Positions 1 through 13,100 of a stretch of 64,000 nucleotides of DNA are shown here, piece by piece. The stretch is from NCBI GenBank assembly GCA_030141605.1, contig JAQGDQ010000193.1, forward strand, positions 124,001-188,000, written 5' to 3'. A program made the position numbers and the translations under genes. The notes beneath the pieces are model-generated. The model was not told the origin of the DNA, searched no databases, and worked only from the letters and a program-made list of their open reading frames with translations. Origin of the DNA: Tubiluchus corallicola (taxonomy: Eukaryota > Priapulida > Priapulimorpha > Priapulimorphida > Tubiluchidae). Every line of letters starts with the position of its first letter. Position 1 is the first letter of the stretch.

Positions 1-235
1 AGTTTTGCAAAATAATATAAACCGGGAGTTATCTGTTGGTCGGTTCAGTATAACAAAACAAACTTAATACTTTCAGTAAAGTTTTGACTTCAATTACGTC
101 TACACTCTGCAGTTACATTTTTTCATTGCACCTATTCTTATTCAATTTAAATTTAAAAATTTAATTATCCGCATAAATTACATTGCTACGACGACACAAA
201 GTGAACAAAAAGTTAAAAAAAGAGGGAAAATCTAC

Positions 236-3200
236 CTCTCTGCACGGAGTTTATTATTCTTGTCACTATACCAGCTAATCATTGGTGGCGGCTCTCCATA
301 AGCTTCACATGGCAATAGCAACATTTCGTCAACCAGAACAGACACATTCCTTGGTCCCCGCAATATTATTGGTCCTGAAATAAATAAAATCATTGAAACA
401 GAGATACAACAATTTATATTGACACTGAACTAAACAAGAGCCATGCTAAAATAAATGATCTCTTTTCTTCCGTTGTCTTCTACCTAGATGATGTATATAA
501 TTTCCAATTTTAAGCTTTTAGTTTTTTAAAACATTAGATTAAGTGTCTAGTGAAGAGAAATTTCTCTTACGTTTGATGATGGTGCAATCCCACAATTAAT
601 TAAATTTTGGTATGTGTTTGTGAAAATCATTAATATTGACCATGACATTAATATTGCAATAATCAATCAATTAGCTCTTAGGTTTCCATTCCAATGATCC
701 AATGGGAGAAAATGTTTGAATTTCCTGGCACCTAATTAAAAAAACTATCATAGTAAAAATATGGTTTCTAACAAAACTCCATCCTCCTTGATGTATTTAC
801 TCTTCTAATTACTTTATTTTACTACACGGATGTGGATAAAAATGAAATCACTCCACAATGTTTTTAAGCAAAAGAAATGAATATATGATTCATGCTTTTG
901 CTTTCCGAGGTACACTCGTAATAGTGCGCTAACTTCGTATGTTTTCTAAAAACTTCCATCTACAATAAAAAATGACATAAAACAAGGACAAAGTTCTGAG
1001 AATCCTACTATAATATGCCAGTGTCAAGCATCCTCAGACAAGAAACCTCAGTGTAGGACCAAGACAGCGAATGCAGCCAAAAAAAAATTAGCTAGAAACC
1101 AAGAGGTTTGGCCGACTCCACGTACAGTATTTGATGTCCTGGGGCGACATTCGTTTAGAATAGATGTCCCTCTAAGACCAAAAGGCAAGAATGTTGTTAA
1201 CCTTGTTCTACAGACACAGCTAATCTGAGACAATGGCATGTACTAACGAACGTTGATTAGTTTTACATCCACTAGTCTATTACTAGCTTTCTTTAAGGGT
1301 GGATTTCTAAAGGCCTATTGTTTCCCCAATGTACCCAAAATCTCACTCTAGAAAGTTAGATATTAGAAAGAAAATATTATACCCGTTAGAAATATCACAA
1401 AAAACCACACAGGCACACACAGTAGTTGAATCTGCTTTAATTATAAACAATCCTAACTTGGCTTTAAATGAAAATCAAGATTTTGCTCCACAAAAGATAT
1501 TGTTTCCATAGATACTCGTACTTTTGTCATATTTTTTTCTTTCCAATTTTTAACCATTCTTTATATATTTCCTGACGACGGCTACTTGGTGTGCAATAGA
1601 AACGCTAGATTTTCATAATAAAAATTTAGATTTTTAATAAAATTTATATAGTAGGCTATTTATCAAACCGATTTTGCTCTTGTTGTAAACAATTTAAAGG
1701 CTTTATATATATATATATCGTACATATATAAGTATATATAAGTACATACATATATAGGTTAACTCATACACACAGGTTATCTTTAGTCTATTTTTACACA
1801 TCTTTCTAACTAGTCACAATTAGTGAGGCGACTCATACAAAGTATAAAACAACATGCTCTCCATGTAAAAACAACAGGTAGAATAATAAACTAATTAGCA
1901 TAGACAAAAATGAGTATACAGTTTATAAACGAGCTCGACTATGTACTTTTTACATAAAGCACTCTATGCTCTCAGCGCGATTAATTAAGTATTAAGAAAA
2001 TTTTAAAAATTCATTCCTTTCAACGAGCCACCATTCAATTCGAAATACAACTAAAACGAAAACAGTTGCCAATTTTTAGACTTAACTATCAGTAAGTTTA
2101 ACTTTTCACCGGCTCCCAGGAGTTGTTTTGTTTGCGAAATACCTGTGTAAGGGTGAGCGCTCTCAGCCAGTTTTGCAGCAACAACTATAAAATTGTTCCT
2201 ACAAACGACTCAGAGCTCTAAGCGACATTCCTATGATTGAAATTCGTTCTGTAATTGCGCTACTTAACACAGATCGCTGGTGCAATTCTGACAGAGCGAA
2301 TAGTAAATACACGGATACTGGCGTGCGCCACATTCCACGCATGGCGCTAAATTGGTGTTTTGCTTCACGAACTAGACGGTACTTTTTAGAAAACGCTTTT
2401 TTATACCAACTATTTCTGCTTTATTAATGCGAACCGTGTGACGTCGTCGTCTAAGAAAAAAGAGTCGAATTTTCAAGTAGATGCTTTCTTAGTAAATTAT
2501 ACACACAGTTTCTAGTTTACTAGTTTCTAAAATAGTTTCCCATGCTTTCTTTCAATTGAAAATGTTCTCAGCTGTCGCTAATACCCCCAACAACGAGTTT
2601 TTGCGTCTGTGCCACTTCCTATATAAGCAAAATTGATACAAACAGTACTGGGAAAACATAACTTTGACCTCTAATTATAGATTACAATGGGCAATACGTC
2701 TCCGGTTTTTCAGAATGAAATTATAGAAACAGAGCATTCGATAAGGCTTTTTTGGTCCATGTCTGGCTTTAACGTAAAAAGAACATAAAAATGAATTAAG
2801 AGTAAGCGCTCTATATATAGGCATTCTCTAGGCAAAATAAAACGCAGTGAAGATTTCAGGTGTGCACACAAAAACCACCTTTTAAATGTTCACGAAATGT
2901 TCATTTCTAAATTGAGGAACTCGAACACAGTCCGCGTTCTACTCGGTGATGGCAATAAATTTTTGAAAGAAACTCATAACAGAACAAGACGCTAAAGTGA
3001 CATTTCTGCGACAATATACCAATTACTGTGTCCTAAACGGGGTTAAATAAATCTACCACCAAAAGTATGTTTCAGTGTTACCGGATATGTGAGATTAATG
3101 GCTTAAATCAAGTTCCCAATATTTAGCTTATCAAGTTTATTTGTCTCACATGTCAGCTTTCTTAAAGTTTAGCACATTAGAAGCGACTTAATGAAATTCA

Positions 3201-6200
3201 ACGCTTAATGATGGGCCTACTTCTAGGGTTGAATGATTGTGATACACACGATATACGTGTGTAGTAGTACTAATACGCGGAGGAGTGAAAAAAACGTACA
3301 GTGCAATTGGAAAATCCTTACAAGTTACAAATTTGAAAGACGTATCATCCTCCAAAAAGCATGCTGTATTTTTTTGTAATATTTTCTAATTTATTATCCG
3401 TTTCAGCATGTAATTTTACATTACAATGTAATTTGCGTTATTATTCTACAACTATTATGTGCTATAGCTAAGAAAAAACTTACAAATATTGTTGTAATAA
3501 TTATAACAGAACTGCACTAATATAGTTCTTTGAATTTGAAATATAATTTGTAAAATATTTCGATTAGATCTAGACAATTAGATCTTGAAAAGCATTATTA
3601 CTACATATAAGTAAACGAAAAAGTAACCAGACAAAGAATCTTTGCAATATTTACAGTAAAATTTCATTATTGCATGTATTTGGCCATTACTTTATGATAA
3701 CTTGTTTAACCTGTCCTGTGAACAGCATAGTTCAAAATGATTACGCCTAATCGGTCTTTCTAACTCTTTCAGTTACCACCAACAAATTTCACGCACGCTC
3801 GAGTTTGGATTAAATTGTTTCGAATCTCCGCAGTGTTCTCGTACAAATTAAAAAAGTTTAAACGACGGGGAACTTAAAAAACGTATCTTACTAAATAGTC
3901 TTAGAATCATACAATTACGCCTAAATGTACATAACGCCCAATTAAGTTATTTACGGATTGAGTAACGTTACTTTGAGTCTAGGCCACTGTCTCAAGCAAA
4001 AATTAATCGTTCATAAAGTTTCTGCCAATACATTATTAGAGATTATTCGCAGACTTGTTATCTGTAGTATCGTATTTTTATGACAGTAACACATAGGCAT
4101 AGTTTTAGTGTACCTAACTATATAGCATAGCACAGTGTTTTTATTTTATCTTTGTTGTGCTCGATGTGTCATTTTGGTAACGTCTCTTTGAACTATAGTT
4201 TTTTCTAGTTACCCAATATTATAGTGTATTTGTCTCGAATTAAATAGATAAGTAGTCAACAAACTAACTAACTACAAGTTTACACTAGCCAACGACTGTA
4301 GAGAGAGGTAAATGCAACAATTTGAAACTATGCAAAAATCCTGTCAAAGGACGTTTTATATCGACACAAATCAGTTTAGAGCTATAGACGGCACAGACGC
4401 ATTTGTTTTTGTAATTAATGGTCACGTGTTTTGAGAAACAGGTACACGTTATTAATCTCTGCATAGTTCTAGACTTAGTGAGAACTTGGCTAAGGCAGCA
4501 GCAGCAAACTAGTACACATATTTCAGATTGTCGTCTGGCCGTGCCCCGCGGGGCTCGCATACCGTGACTTGAATCACCTCATAACCAGCCAGTGTAGGAA
4601 TGACTGGAATTTTGTTGTTCTGTGTGCAGGACGGGACGGGACGTCCAAGAACCCGCTGTACGCCATCGTGCGGGAACGACCTACCCCCAGACCAAACTGC
4701 CCAATTACGCAAGACATTATCCTGGACATTGGAAAATCGTCAGTGAATAAAAAACTAAAGGATGTGAAAGTCAAACATTTTTGTTGATACTACACGAACG
4801 AGACGAAACGACTATTATGCGAACGCCCCCACCCCGGAGGTCGACCCCCACGCCCCCGGCGGTAAATGTTTGTACGAAATACTACCACCATTTCGGCATG
4901 TCTGTCACGGAGGACGCGCACTTCGTTACAGTTCGTCTTAAACAGTGCCGGTTTACATGTAAGTCCTGTATTAGGTACATATAGGACTGCTTAAAAGTTA
5001 ATAAACATTTACTGATAAAATTTATACTTCAGACAAGGTCGATCACATTAAAACAAGGAGGTCGCGGCGTCCACATTAAAGATGATACATCTTGAAAAGA
5101 AGATCACTTTTAACTCATTCCAGCTCTTGCTTTCTCCTTTTGTTACTATATAAAATAAGACACTGTATAATACATTATAATGTATGAATAACATTGTACA
5201 CTTATAATATTAAATACATACGTATTATACAAAAATTTTTGTACTGCTAGTTTGCTATAACATAATTTAATTTATATAATATAATTAACTTTATATCATA
5301 TGAATATAATTTGCTAGACAAGAGATCCAAAGAGGCCTAAATATTAAATAATTAAATGTCTTAAATACTTAAGAACTGTGTGATAATTAATGGGCTTTAC
5401 TTTTTCAGTTTAGCCAATGTTAGTTAAGGAAATATTTCGCAATGTAGAGTTAACAAAATTAAAACTATGGGAAGTTTCTGACGTTCAGACATTGGTTAGT
5501 CAATCACATAAATGCAGAAATTCTGGGCAACTATACTAACCTTTATACCACAAAAGGACCTGACTTTTCAAACCTAGAAATTTATTAATTTATTCTACAA
5601 ACCACTAGAGGCCCATCAATTATTTCACTGTTCGGCACATTGAAACGTTGACAAGGAAGAAACCTATTTCATTTCCAGGAATAAGCCTGTAGGATAAAAC
5701 ACTGAAAGGACGCCAGTGTCTTTTTAGCAAACGCCCCTGAACATGCATGCATTCGTCTCCAAAAACAGAAACTGCTGTAAGGCAGAAGAAACTGCCTATA
5801 TACTAACCGGCTTTGGCAATGTTTAACTTTCACACACATTTTGTGAAAACTCAGTTGTTCTCTTGCTCCAAGGTTACAATTTTTAGTACTGCAGTCATTT
5901 TAGACCAGGTGTGTATTGGTTCCTTTAAATTAACATTTCGATTTTGAGCCGTTGTCAATACACAAATGAGTCAATGACACAAGTCACGCAATATGGTGGT
6001 GACAACCATTATCAACACTCCCTTCCCAATTCAGAGCGGGGCCCGCCTTCCTAAATCCCACCAGAACATCTGTCGCTCTAGGAAGGGTTGGCTAGGGGTC
6101 AAAAGCCTTGAACCGTATTGCACGACACAAGATTACGCATGCTGGATAATCATCCTGTAAAAACCAAGCCCAGCCCACACCAGATTTGTGAGCGTTTCAA

Positions 6201-9084
6201 AAATTCCACAAACTAGCTTCTGATAACTGATTTAACTATAGAACTTGTGTGTCACAGACACCACCGTTTTTGACAGTCATTTACGATACTTAGTTATGTT
6301 ATAAGCATTTTAATAGCCATAAATGTTGTGGTTCATGATGTTGTTCTCTGTGTTGTTACAATTTTTATTAGGGATTATTTCACTACAGCATGCAAAATTA
6401 ATAAATATATATTTATCACTATCAATCCCATCACGTACAAAATTTGCAAATTACAGTAAATACATGGCATAAAATTAAGCATACAATTAAAGTATATGCG
6501 GCCTTTGATCATGCAGAGACACAACATTCAACTTGGCTATAAATACCAATAAAAATAATAGCGAAATCGTTAAAAGTAATAATGAATATTTATTTCAAAT
6601 ACAATAAAATACAAAATAAACCGTTCAATCAAGCTGACGTGTCAACCGCTGTCACATTTTCTACTGTGCAAAACCAGACAGATTTAAGGCAAGTGACAGT
6701 TCTAAAATGAAGCTTTAAGATATATTATGCATTTTGAAAAACTTTGTGGCCTCACTTGTAAACACTAGCCAGAAAGCGACCAGTAAACCAGTATTGTAGG
6801 TGGCTCTGTAAACAAGCGCCTAGCAGAGATAAAAAAATGTTCTTAGTTATTTTCATATTCTTGTTCATCCAAATATAATTCCTGAACGTAAAAAAACTAA
6901 AATTAAGTAACTAAATTTTGTTGTTTTTCTTTCCATCCATGTATGGAAGGGGTTCAAATTGTTGTGGTGCATACTGTAACTCGCGGTCTTGAAAAAAGTC
7001 GCTCACCGAATCACTGTCCTAAGGTCCAAAGCAAGGTCCAAAGAATAAAAAATTTTATGGACAGGGCTTACCTACGCTTCAGTAATTCTGATTGTAGACG
7101 TACTTTAGTGGGGTTGTCCCTACTCACTGTCAGCCACGTGTAGTGGGGTAGTTCAAGATCGAAGCAAGGTCAAAGATCAACCACAACTCTAAGAACGCAA
7201 GAAGGTGGACTATCAAATACATTTTAAAGTAACAGAATCTGGAAAACTAGTTAAAAGAAGGCCAGAAGGCTGAAAAGGTGCCAGCCTATGTTTCCGCACT
7301 AAAAAGTCTAGCGCGTCCTCAGCCAGTATATGGCTACATTGCTGATAATCATTTTGCATGAAATGCTGCAGTAGAAATAACAGCAGTATTATTATGTGTA
7401 AAGTTAAAAAAATAAAATTACAGAAACACATTTGTAATTAGGCACAAGTGACAAGTGCTGATCATGAGGGACTGTTTGTCTTTAACAAATCCATTTGTTT
7501 TTTTTAATTTGTCATCTTATTCAAACTAGTTGGTCTATTTTATTTGTATTAGAAATATAGATTCCAAGGAAGACGAACATGTATGATTCAAACAAAATTA
7601 TGCCACCTACTGTCTAGACAACTTCAGAAAACAGTATGTTAGAAGTGCTATACAGTACCTACAGGAGACAACAGTTGTGTACTTAACTATTATATATTTC
7701 AATGAAAATGTGACTAAAAGCAAAAAAAAGTTGGGCCTAAACTATATCAAAAATTCTACGCAAAATTGCCTATCTGAAACAGGTGGGCAAAAGTTTACAC
7801 TTTACTGATATTGTTTAATAATGACCCACCAGAAATTAATGAACAACGTATATAAAACCCAAAACAGTGTGGTGGCCATTGGTAAACTATAGAACCTGGT
7901 CTTTAAAAATGTTTTCACACAAGTACGGGGTGGGAGACATGTGTAGTGAGGAAGAGAGAGGCATGTAGTTAGGTACACAGTAATTCACGACCATGAAACA
8001 AATGGTTCAGTCTTATTTATCTTGCTAGTCTGATCAAAACAGTTCAACTTACTACTACAGTGTGGTACTAAAAGACAAAACTTAGCAGTATTTCAAGGCG
8101 TGATGATCAAAAAATGCGCAAACCCAATCTGCCTTACATCTACTGATTCTATCGCCTCATCGAAGGACAGCATTCGCAAATTTTTCCATGCCTTCATGTA
8201 CTGTGGAGACATAGGCTTCAACATAGTATCCGGTGATTTCCAACAGCTTTTGATATTTTTTATACACAGACCAAGTACTTAGTTATACAATTTTTTTGGG
8301 TGCTACAATGACAGGTTTTTAATGTTATGACAAGGTAGTAGCTATCAGAATGCACTTCATGAAAACGACTAGGCTCTATAATGATCACAAGTTCTAAACT
8401 TTACGTTATTTCGTGACACATCAACTGGTTTAAAAATTTACAAAACCCATAGTGTCTTGAAAATATATTTAAGTTACCGATAACAAGAGCACCAATTTTT
8501 GCTCTGCAATTTCAAATTTTATAAACCACATAGGTCTAATACTTGATCGTAACAATGAAAGCATAACACAGCGGTTGTATGTAGGTCTAATTTATATAAT
8601 TTGTTTCACTGTGTCCAAATGCTAATCAATGTACAACTTTTCATTAACTTTTAAGACAGTGTTTAACATAGTTTGATGACATGTCCAATGGTTATTTTTT
8701 CAAGATTTAAGATTTAAAATAATGTGACAACAGTATAATGATATCCTGTCACAATAGGTAGAAAGACTGATAGAGCAGTTTGCAACTGATGTGGTCTTTT
8801 TAACATCTCTTCACAGTGAATGTACCAATGAATCCAGTACAACGACATAGAAAATAAGCCTACATTTGCAATTAATAAAAGTTATTAGTTACATTGTCGC
8901 TTTACAGAATGAGCAAAAACAATTTCAATAAAATCTTACCCTGAAACTGTAATCCACCACGAGTGCGTCTGCTGCGAATAGTAAACCCATTTCCAGATAT
9001 ATCCAAAAGAATGAACGGTAAAAGCAAGTATGAAATCGAGCTTGAACATTTCATATTAATCAATGGCAGGAAACACACAGCCAT
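236..9084 (-). CDS. Immunoglobulin-domain secreted or membrane protein, first two coding exons only (partial)
   Basis: Exon 1 (9084 or 9054 down to 8940) encodes a hydrophobic signal-peptide-like N terminus (SYLLLPFILLDISG), then a basic stretch (RSRRTRGG), and ends in a CAGG|GTAAGA donor in phase 1. Exon 2 (374-236) follows a TTTCAG acceptor, takes the same phase, and encodes the front half of an I-set Ig domain: LLLPCEAYGEPPPMISWY has the B-strand Cys and the C-strand Trp at normal spacing. It ends at GAG|GTAGAT in phase 2, so the second half of the domain lies left of the window. The second ATG (9054) begins closer to the hydrophobic core and is the likelier start. Other exons could sit in the 8.6-kb intron. 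Ig-family cell-surface or secreted proteins commonly act in adhesion, guidance or ligand binding, but nothing here identifies the member. The gene diverges from DNAJC21. Confidence 0.55.
375..8939 (-). other. Long first intron of the Ig-domain gene
   Basis: An AT-rich, non-coding-looking stretch of 8.6 kb. Short ORFs occur on both strands but none shows a recognisable domain. It contains a short TA-rich microsatellite near 1705-1745 and one GC-rich segment at about 4.5-4.9 kb, listed separately. No tRNA, no clear transposon ends and no further Ig-like exon were recognised, though a small exon could be missed by eye. Confidence 0.4.
4510..4866 (+). other. GC-rich, codon-like segment of unknown identity
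   Basis: Inside otherwise AT-rich intron, this stretch reads on the plus strand with strongly G/C-ending codons. Three pieces stand out: one around 4525-4560 (reads IVVWPCPAGLAYRD), one around 4632-4700 (reads GTSKNPLYAIVRERPTPRPN), and one around 4816-4861 (reads YYANAPTPEVDPHAPG) followed by GGTAAAT, which could be a splice donor. The first two lie in one open frame of more than 260 nt; the third is shifted by one base after a TGA. A perfect 12-bp palindrome, GCCCCGCGGGGC, lies near 4543. I do not recognise the product. It could be exons of an unrecognised plus-strand gene, a decayed mobile element or a foreign insertion. Confidence 0.25.
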
Positions 9085-9411
9085 TCATGATACTTGTATT
9101 TTAACCCAACATCGTAAACACTTGCACGTTACCACTATCTCAATGACCCACAGTCACGCTATTTTACCAAAACCAATACCCACGAAAGTCACATTGCTTC
9201 CTAGAGTATCATTCTTATCTTGATAACAAAGTCAATATATACAACATAAGATCGCGTCAAAACACTACTAACCAGGAACGGAAACTTATCATGTTTCTCA
9301 CACTTCATCCCGCTTCTTTCCTGTATCGTATGGTGCGCCATCTGGTATTGAAACTTAAACGTTCTGCGCCACCTTTTCTTAGAAAACTGAAGGAATTCGT
9401 TGCGGAATTTC
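9085..9411 (+). promoter_or_regulatory. Divergent promoter region and probable 5' UTR exon of DNAJC21
   Basis: The Ig-domain gene starts leftward at 9084 and DNAJC21 rightward, leaving about 1 kb between the start codons. A locally CpG-bearing stretch at about 9270-9411 ends in a strong donor (TTTC|GTAAGTATG, exon end 9411). The DNAJC21 coding exon follows an acceptor at 10100 and begins 21 nt before its ATG. A non-coding first exon spliced 9411 to 10101 is therefore likely. No TATA box was evident. The transcription start sites are inferred. Confidence 0.45.
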
Positions 9412-10121
9412 GTAAGTATGGCTTTCGGTAATATTAACTATCGAAAGAATGAAAACTTAATGTGAAACTATTTAAATTTATTTCTGTATGTGTATTATAA
9501 AGAACATAACAAAATCTGACTCAAAGTAACAGACATTTGCTTTTAAAGTAGTTTAGGATGACCAGTTGGTAGTTATAGTTTTAATGTCTAGAATAGGCCT
9601 AGTTGTTCACATTGTAAACATGATTAGATTATAGCACTGTACTAGACTGCTAATCTCAAATTTTGTGCTTCGGCCTTATTCGACAGCTCTAAAGCTACAA
9701 TTTTTGGGCTAAACTTCGTTATCTTGAGTTCCAAAAAATGAATTTGTCTCATCCCGCAAGATGCTATCCTGATTCCTTGGTGATCTTTTTTCATTGCCTT
9801 TTTCCACTAATTTGAATTATCTTTAGTGTTAATAAAAAATGGGAATAATTACCATAAAATATCACAATTATTAAGTTACTAGCTATATTAACCAGCCAGG
9901 AAGAATAGCTAGCTGTAATGAAATTGTTAGAAGTGCATTGTATAGTTTAAAACAAACAGTCACTATAATCACTCTTTACTGAAGACGCACTGAATAATGA
10001 ATCTAGTAATGTGCATGCATGGCCTGCACATTAAAAAAGTCAATGGCATGGCGTTCTCGAATCAATTCGCTGTAATAACTGTCAAATTTTTTATGTCTAG
10101 GAAATTAAAACAACTGCTTTT

Positions 10122-13100
10122 ATGAAGTGCCATTATGAAGTTTTACAAGTTGAAAGGCAATCAAGTGCTGAAGAAATAAAGAAGAGTTATCGCAAATTAG
10201 CTTTACAATGGCATCCAGGTATAATTGTCTGCTTGTACGCGCCACTACCTATGTCGCTAAAGCATAAGTATTATTAAATATTTATTTATGAACCGAATTC
10301 CAACATTATTGACACTTAATAATGAAATAAAATCTGCGATTATTATGTTTTTAATGATAAATATCATCACCATCATATGCTCATTATATCCGTTTTAAAC
10401 AATGAGCAAGGAGAACTCTAAAATAAAAGAAAACTGCTTTCAAGACACAAGCATCACTAATCCGGCAAACTAAATACTGTTATGCCCGTGGCTTACTGCA
10501 TCACTTTTAACATAAATGTGACCAACTGAAAGCAAATGCAAAAAAAAAATCGGGATTTAACTCACCTTTAACTTGCCTTTGCAGTTACCCCTATTTGTTG
10601 GCTATTTTTGTGGCTTTAATTTTGGTAGCTATTGTGTAAGGAATCCAACAGTCTTTAAGTCACCTTTGCGTTTAACTCACACTTGAACCTGTTCTTGGAT
10701 TAGTTTTGTATTGATAGCTTACCAGTCAATTTAGCATTTGAATTAGTTTATACTTCCTAGAGTACTTCATAGTCAAAAAATTTTTAATTCTACCAAGCGT
10801 AAACCAAATTTTTGTAAATGTTGAAAATTGGTTGGTGAGCTGTTGAAGACATGCGACTGTGCAATCTAGTTATGTAATCATGCTTTCAGGTTTGGCTAAA
10901 ATGCGTGCCCTTTCCATTTTTAAATTAATTTTTGAGTTCAAGTTTGATTTCAAAAATAATTGTGTGTTCATTTTTCGTGTAATCAATATTATGCTGATAT
11001 TGTGTCATTAATCTCATTTGTGAATATTTTAATTCTTTTCATTTTGTATTTTTATTAGTTCTTTGTAGTTGCAGCATAAAATGTGATTTTATAAGAGCAC
11101 ATAATTTCTTATTAGATTTAAGTAGGCTATTTAAGTAAGTTGTACAAACTCATGTTTTTGCAATGTTGCATAATTTTATTTGTTATATTTTGTATTTGTT
11201 CTTGTACTTTGATTTTTTTGTAATTGTAATTGTTTGCCATGGTACATTATTGTATTTGTGCAATAAAATTGAGTTGAATGGATACCTTAGTGTATGGTAC
11301 ATTATTGTATTTGTGCAATAAAATTGAATTGAATTGATACCTTAGTGTCAAGCACTGAATTATTTTCCTAGCTTCGTAGGTATGTCCATGAATAAAAATG
11401 ATATTGTTTACTAGCTCCTGTAGGCTGTATTGGTGTGACTGCCTAATATCATCAATTCATTGTCTTCTGCTTTCACAATCGCAGTATTCTATGGCTAATA
11501 GCACTGAATCGCTTTATCATTAATGCCTTCAACATTCTGCAGGGTGTTTCAAAAGAAACTGTGCAATAGAAACATGCTGATCTGTATATATTGGAATGTA
11601 GTCAAAAACCAAGTTATATAGTAGAAAGCTTGGAGCTATGCCAATATAATATTTTTTTTGCGATGTTATAATGTTATACTGTAGAAGTCCAAGTTCATTT
11701 TGGAAATAAGGTGTTACTTAAAGCATTCAGTCTGATGAACTTGAGTGTGTTTTTCGTGACATGCAGCGCTGCTCCTGTTTATGTTTCAAATTAACTTTGT
11801 TTTCTAGATAAAAATCCTGAACGCATAGAAGAGTGCACAAGACAGTTTGCTCTGATCCAGCAAGCATACGATGTACTTAGCGACCCACAAGAGCGGGCGT
11901 GGTATGATCGACATCGAGAGCAGATTTTGAAAGGAGGTAATAATAACCTGAAATTTCTTTTATTGCATTGTTTGGAACTTTACAAGATCCCTTTGTTTTC
12001 TTTTAATTACCCATAAGGAAAGCGAATGATGAAAATCCTTCCCTTGGGCTTGGACTCTGGGCTTTAATTTTTGTTATTAGTTTGTTTATGATGGATTATT
12101 CGTGCCTTTATAAATTACATTTCATTAAATAGCTCCTGGGATTTATAAAACTAAATTTGGACTACATGGTTTTATATAAATTATAATCTTAAATTGTTAT
12201 GTACATCCGTTACAATTATTTTTTTCACGTGGTTCCAGTAACCATTAAATGTCTTTCCAGGACTTGGTGATGACTACAAAGATGACAGTTTGGACGTGTT
12301 CCAGTTTTTCACTGCTTCCTGTTACAGCGGTTTTGGAGACGATGATCAGGTTCGCATATTGCACATGCTGTGCAAATTTCTATTTGCTTGTTTATGTTCT
12401 ATTAAATAAAATTCGTTCAAAGGTGGCCGAGTTTCATCATTTCGTGTTCTAAGTAAGGCATATAAGCCCATCATCTGGTTAAATCTAACTTAGTAATTAA
12501 GTTGATTGCAGAACTGATCTTTCAATTTTAGTAAATTGGAATTTTACATACATTTAAAAATGTAACCGATCAAGCATAGTGTAAATATGAGATGTTTGTA
12601 GAAGATACTGGATATGTGTGCACCTGCCAAATTAAATTTTATTGTTTTTTTTTCCAAAATACGTATGTGTTGCCTGTCTCCATTCCACCCTCCCCACCCA
12701 CATCAAGTCGTAAACCAGCACTTATGGTTATTTTATTTTATCTATAATGTGATGGTTGATGCTACGAATATTGTGAACAGCTGGTATGAATTAATAGATT
12801 TGGGAAATGTAGCAATCAGTCCTAATGTTTTATGTAACATTTTGCATGCTACTATTCTCTGATTGAGTAACAGCTTTTACTCATCCCTTATCACTACCTG
12901 CCTGATGTACGTGTACTCTGCAGTTTCCTGAGCTGTAGTTAATTTCTGATATAATCTTGCTGCCTATATTGCTATTTTGGAACCTATGTTCTCATTCCTG
13001 CTATGTTTTTCAATTAATTTTGCTCCATGTTGTCTTTGTTGCTCACATACGTTTGCAGTAATAAGCTCTCTTGCTTGTTTCGTATTTGCATTTGTTTTTA

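Noticed and set aside
4285-4560. 91-codon minus-strand open frame
   Set aside because: No domain or convincing start. It overlaps the GC-rich segment only at its edge, and the rest has the composition of intron sequence.
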